A stretch of DNA of 43,638 nt from Lachnospiraceae bacterium (GTDB lineage Bacteria > Bacillota_A > Clostridia > Lachnospirales > Lachnospiraceae). The translations under genes and the position numbers were made by a program. The stretch is taken from the NCBI GenBank assembly GCA_028694115.1, contig JAQUUB010000033.1:1-43638 (forward strand), in the 5' to 3' direction. Positions 41,969 to 43,638 of the stretch are shown piece after piece. Every line of letters starts with the position of its first letter. The stretch's first letter is position 1. The notes under the pieces were generated by a model. That model was given only the letters and a program-made list of their open reading frames with translations, was not told the DNA's origin and searched no databases.

Positions 41969-41984
41969 ATTAGAGAATACTAAC
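41969..41984. promoter_or_regulatory. Operator copy H, orphaned
   Basis: ATTAG-N6-CTAAC (spacer AGAATA), with another CTAACT just upstream. No intact gene follows: on the plus strand a GAGGAAGGTG ribosome-type sequence at about 42026-42035 is followed only by a 15-codon frame. The stretch 41883-42146 holds nothing else. A metal-regulated gene has probably been lost here. Confidence 0.55.
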
Positions 41985-42146
41985 CTTTGTGATAAAGTAT
42001 TAGGCGATAAAACTCAATACACACAGAGGAAGGTGTTCTCTGCAAACGTCAAATCTGGGCATTTGTATTATCATATCTGAAAATCTATTCCTGTACATTC
42101 TTACCCTTTTTTCACAAATTAAATCAGTTGTATTACACTGTAATAA

Positions 42147-42638
42147 CTATAATGGTGCGTTTACGTCTGAATCACATTTTACCGTAATCTGTGTCACATA
42201 TTCATCCATACTGGAAATAGCCATCTCATTGATGCCTTCTTCATAGGCATAGCCCGTAAGGGTGAGATGGTTTTTTTCTGCGTATTGAAGTATTTTGCGA
42301 TAAGTATCAGGAAGCAGTTTCCAGTTTCCCTTGCAAAAGGTACGAAGATAGGTACCGGCAGGTCTCATAAAGATTCCCTTTTTCTTTTGAAACTTAGGAA
42401 GTTTAGTAAAAAAGCAAGCATAGGAATTAAAGTTGCCACTGGATAAATTGGCGGTATTTATCATACTACCATAGCTTCTGTTTAAAAGACATTCGGGGTC
42501 GTGATCGTTCATCTGTTTAAATAGCATCTGAAAATCCTCACTGTCAAATTTGCCGGTAATAGGGTCACTGAGCAGAAGATATTCCTCTTTGCATGAGATT
42601 GCAAATTTCGCTCGATCGGTGCGCACATTTCGCTTCAA
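42147..42638 (-). pseudogene. MerR-type regulator fragment: GyrI-like effector domain without its HTH
   Basis: Up to 163 codons. From AISCKEEYLLLSDPITGKFD onward the sequence is a GyrI-like effector domain: FMRPAGTYLRTFCKGNWKLL, YRKILQYAEKNHLTLTGYAY, EEGINEMAISSMDEYVTQIT. This ending (Y-E-x-x-IDE...YVTQI) is usual for the C-terminus of MerR regulators. The N-terminal HTH is missing, and the first residues (MKRNVRTDRAK) come from the IS21 end repeats. Insertion of that element removed or separated the DNA-binding part. It could be translated as a free ligand-binding domain, but I see no ribosome site supporting that. Confidence 0.7.
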
Positions 42639-42690
42639 ACGGTGTGAGCGTTTCGGTTCACCGGTGTAGCAATTCGGAACATCGGTGCGT
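42618..42690 (+). repeat. IS21-family left end with iterated ~22-bp repeats
   Basis: Units beginning GGTGCG, GGTGTG, GGTGTA and GGTGCG start at 42618, 42641, 42663 and 42684, i.e. spaced 23, 22 and 21 bp, with a shared TTTCG/ATTCGG element in the middle of the first three. IS21 elements are known for multiple terminal repeats that bind the transposase. The element end is probably near the TG at 42619. Confidence 0.75.
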
Positions 42691-42750
42691 TACTTGTTAG
42701 CTATGGTATAGTCTTTCTTGTAGTGAACCTACAGGAAGGAGCATACCATT

Positions 42751-43617
42751 ATGCAAAATTACGTTACAATTCTTGGCATCATAGATATGCGGCAACGCGG
42801 CATTTCTTATGATGACTGCCGAAACCGATATGGTGTCGGCAACAGCACCATTGCCCTGATCATGGAACGTTTCCATGATTCTGGCAAAGATCTATCTGCG
42901 CTTCAGCAAATGCCACCAACGAAGGTTGAAGAATTATTCTATCCACCAGAGAACATCCGTCGCAAGGACAGCTCTGTCATGCCTGATTTTCAGTCTGTGT
43001 ATGATAGAATCACTGCGCCGGGAAGCAAGGCAAACCTGTTCTATATCTGGCTAAAGTACAAGCAAAGCTGTCCATCTGGTTATCAGTACACGCAGTTCTG
43101 TCTGTACTTCAAACGCTTTGTAGAAAAGAACTATGGCTCAGATGCCGTCAGCATGGTTGTGGAACGGATCCCTGGCGAAAAAGTATACATCGACTGGATT
43201 GGTGATCAGCCTGAGCTTCTTGTGGATACAGTGACAGGAGAAGTAAAAAAAATACATTTTTTTGTCACTACGGTGGGTGTGAGTAATCTCGTTTATGCAG
43301 AAGCTTTTGAAGATGAAAAGCTACCAAACTTTATTGCCGGCACAGTCCACGCACTGGAATACTACGCTGCAACTCCTAAGTATCTGGTGCCCGACAACCT
43401 TAAAACGGCGATAACGAAGCACACAAAGGATGAATTGATTATCAACAGTGCTTATGCAGACTTAGAAAGTTTTTACGATGTAATCGTTCTTCCACCACCT
43501 CCAAGAAAGCCCAAGGGTTATCAGCGAATAAGTGTTATCGGCAATCTCAACCTGAAACCTTGTATATTTACGATGTTTCAGGCTGAGTGGTCATTATATT
43601 TGCCGATAATGTTTTAA
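42751..43617 (+). pseudogene. istA: IS21-family transposase IstA, truncated
   Basis: Starts MQNYVTILGIIDMRQRGISY with GGAAGGAG upstream. The N-terminal HTH (GISYDDCRNRYGVGNSTIAL) is followed by the integrase core: first Asp in VYIDWIGDQ, second Asp in YLVPDNLKTAI, then VIVLPPPPRKPKG at about residue 255. After this the sequence (YQRISVIGNLNLK...) leaves the family and ends at 43617; full IstA is about 500 aa and the catalytic Glu, which lies beyond this point, is missing. No istB is in the window. A second element seems to have inserted at about 43517. Confidence 0.8.
43535..43609. repeat. Nested inverted repeats interrupting istA
   Basis: Outer arms TTATCGGCAA (43535-43544) and TTGCCGATAA (43600-43609) enclose inner arms CCTGAAAC (43551-43558) and GTTTCAGG (43575-43582). 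All are perfect. The block lies just after istA homology stops and looks like the structured end of another insertion element that continues beyond the window. Confidence 0.55.
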
Positions 43618-43638
43618 CCTAATCCGCAAAAATGAAGT

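Noticed and set aside
1..43638. CRISPR arrays, tRNA, rRNA or classical riboswitches
   Set aside because: No regularly spaced long direct repeats, tRNA cloverleaf or recognisable riboswitch core was seen; a covariance-model scan was not possible here.

Overview
The window looks like a Firmicutes (class Clostridia) chromosome, probably a gut Lachnospiraceae/Ruminococcaceae type. The signs are strong AGGAGG-type ribosome binding sites, frequent TTG/GTG starts, textbook TTGACA-N17-TATAAT promoters, tightly overlapping ATGA gene junctions, and families common in that group (a DUF3877-like protein, an MptD/Trep_Strep ECF S component, YbtPQ/IrtAB-like ABC pairs). No rRNA, tRNA or CRISPR array was seen. 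Base composition is mosaic: the operon at 956-5142 is GC-rich, most of 7-36 kb is intermediate, and 39.4-41.9 kb is very AT-rich.

The core (about 0.6-34 kb) is a metal-acquisition island. It holds four paralogous pairs of half-size exporter-fold ABC proteins (TMD-NBD), each pair encoded by overlapping or nearly overlapping genes: 956-4440 (minus), 8235-11752, 22107-25606 (second half broken by one stop codon) and 29828-33303. Each pair belongs to a module with its own regulator. Module 1 is TetR + pair. Module 2 is an ECF-ATPase remnant + AraC + pair + an orphan NBD remnant. Module 3 is AraC + an Opp/Nik-type importer (BCDF + lipoprotein) + pair. Module 4 is a divergent AraC + ECF S, T and double ATPase + pair. 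Between modules lie two intact SAM methyltransferases and one at the window edge, a second TetR and a DUF3877-like gene. After module 4 come a 78-aa orphan protein, FeoA and a GGDEF-EAL protein.

The thread joining them is a recurring palindrome, (G/A)TTAG-N6-CTAAC. I find nine copies. Eight lie 17-81 bp upstream of a start codon: the edge methyltransferase, ABC pair 1, the O-methyltransferase, the DUF3877-like gene, the Opp operon, the ECF operon, the 78-aa gene and feoA. The ninth is orphaned beside an insertion sequence. TTAG-N6-CTAA is exactly one dimer footprint within the classical DtxR/IdeR box, and several copies sit just downstream of a recognisable -10. I infer one DtxR-family iron or manganese repressor, not encoded here, controlling the island, with AraC/TetR proteins giving module-specific control. 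The likely job is uptake (possibly also export or recycling) of several different siderophores, haem or metallophores.

The flanks and joints are worn. There are remnants of a TetR gene (699-851), a nitrilase (5253-5549), an EcfA (6798-7142), an ABC NBD (11753-12457), a tyrosine recombinase (38190-38618) and a MerR-type effector domain (42147-42638). A toxin-antitoxin pair sits at 5827-6388. To the right are a C45-type amidohydrolase, an AraC-GyrI regulator, an AT-rich Bce/MacB-like ABC system, and an IS21 element (iterated 22-bp end repeats plus istA) that appears to be interrupted at the window edge.
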